Positions 8,921 to 9,407 of a DNA stretch of 9,407 nucleotides are shown here, in pieces; positions within the stretch are counted from its first letter, which is position 1; each line of letters opens with the position of its first letter. The notes beneath the pieces are model-generated. The model saw only the letters and a program-made list of their open reading frames with translations, did no database searches and was not told where the DNA came from. Origin of the DNA: Thermoflexus hugenholtzii JAD2 (GTDB lineage Bacteria > Chloroflexota > Dehalococcoidia > UBA2979); the NCBI GenBank assembly GCA_945889565.1, contig CAMDBZ010000047.1, forward strand, positions 1 to 9,407, read 5' to 3'. A program made the position numbers and the translations under genes.

Positions 8921-9407
8921 ATGGTGCGGATTCTCGTCGCTGGGGGCGAGCCGGGGGTGGGGGCGAGCGCCGTGGCGGTCGGCCTCGCGCACCGGCTCGC
9001 GTACGCCGGGCACGCGGTGCGGCTCGTGCGGCTCGCGGGCGACGAGCGCGCGGGCGGCGACGCGCACGCGTTCGCGCGGCTGGACTTCGCCGCTGCCGCC
9101 GACGGACCGCTCGCGCCTGATGCGCTGCCCGACTCCGACGAGCTGCTGGTGATCGAGGCGTCGCCCGGCGCCGACGCTGCGGCGCTCGCTGCCGCCATCG
9201 GCGCGAAGCTCGTCGCGGTGACCGGCGCGCGCGACGCTGCGCCCGCGGGCGCGACGCTCGTGATCGCGAGCCGGGCCCGGCGCGCGGGTCCGCTCGCCAT
9301 TCCGGAGGACCGCACGCTCGCCGCGCCCACGGTCGGCCGGCTGATCGCTGCGAGCGGCGCGCGCGTGCTCACGCGCTCTGCGGAAGGCGACGGCGCGCTC
9401 TGCGAGC
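8921..9407 (+). CDS. P-loop/DRTGG-type protein (BioD- or Pta-N-terminus-like), C-terminus cut by the window edge
   Basis: The 162 visible codons start MVRILVAGGEPGVGASAVAV, which is the first strand and P-loop region of the BioD/MinD/CobQ-like NTPase fold. A LLVIEA strand follows at 75-80, and LVAVTG at 97-102 matches later strands of that fold. From about 128 the sequence (IPEDRTLAAPTVGRLI, then GARVL) matches the start of a DRTGG domain, as in the N-terminal half of long phosphotransacetylases and in stand-alone DRTGG proteins. The P-loop is odd: GEPGVGAS has alanine (A15) where GxxGxGK[ST] needs lysine, and the earlier signature lysine of the MinD type is absent too, so nucleotide hydrolysis is doubtful. 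The middle section is shorter than in BioD. The ATG at 8921 has GGGAGG 8 bases upstream. Fold assignment is likely; function is unknown. Confidence 0.72.
   Translation, partial: MVRILVAGGEPGVGASAVAVGLAHRLAYAGHAVRLVRLAGDERAGGDAHAFARLDFAAAADGPLAPDALPDSDELLVIEASPGADAAALAAAIGAKLVAVTGARDAAPAGATLVIASRARRAGPLAIPEDRTLAAPTVGRLIAASGARVLTRSAEGDGALCE

Noticed and set aside
8638..9372. 244-codon minus-strand open frame opposite the LLM and DRTGG-type genes
   Set aside because: Ala/Ser/Arg low-complexity translation crossing a hairpin and two plus-strand genes with recognisable folds.

Overview
The window is very GC-rich (about 70% by eye) and gene-dense. It looks like a chromosomal segment of a high-GC, F420-using bacterium. 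Chloroflexota (Dehalococcoidia-like) or Actinomycetota fit best: there is a PAC2-family protein, an LLM-class F420-dependent oxidoreductase, a DRTGG-domain protein and many GTG starts. The assignment is an inference; no rRNA or other phylogenetic marker is present. I see ten genes (two cut by the window edges), no tRNA or rRNA, no CRISPR array, no transposase and no phage or plasmid gene.

Layout. Eight genes lie on the minus strand in the left 7.8 kb and two on the plus strand at the right. Read in transcription order, the minus strand starts at 7816 with a nitronate monooxygenase-like flavoenzyme. It is followed at short spacing by a 95-residue orphan, a PHP-domain phosphoesterase, a small two-helix membrane protein with a possible PH-like tail, and a RecQ-family helicase whose GTG start overlaps the previous stop. 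These five genes look like one operon, and all five start with GTG. After an 86-base gap comes an A-type (HesB/IscA/ErpA) Fe-S carrier with its own candidate promoter. A long perfect palindrome then precedes a 14-helix DHA2-type drug exporter, followed 16 bases later by a PAC2-family gene that runs off the left edge.

On the right, an LLM-class oxidoreductase is transcribed divergently from the nitronate monooxygenase across a 164-base region. A GC-rich hairpin follows it, then a P-loop/DRTGG-type protein that runs off the right edge and lacks the P-loop lysine.

How the genes fit together. The content is mostly housekeeping and accessory metabolism: flavin chemistry, DNA repair, Fe-S assembly and efflux. 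I found no convincing new multi-gene system. The points most worth a second look are the rearranged RecQ (N-terminal zinc ribbon, two HRDC domains, no winged helix between the zinc module and HRDC), the lysine-less P-loop, the 34-bp palindrome beside the exporter's -35 box, and three candidate promoters with a TTGC -35 start.
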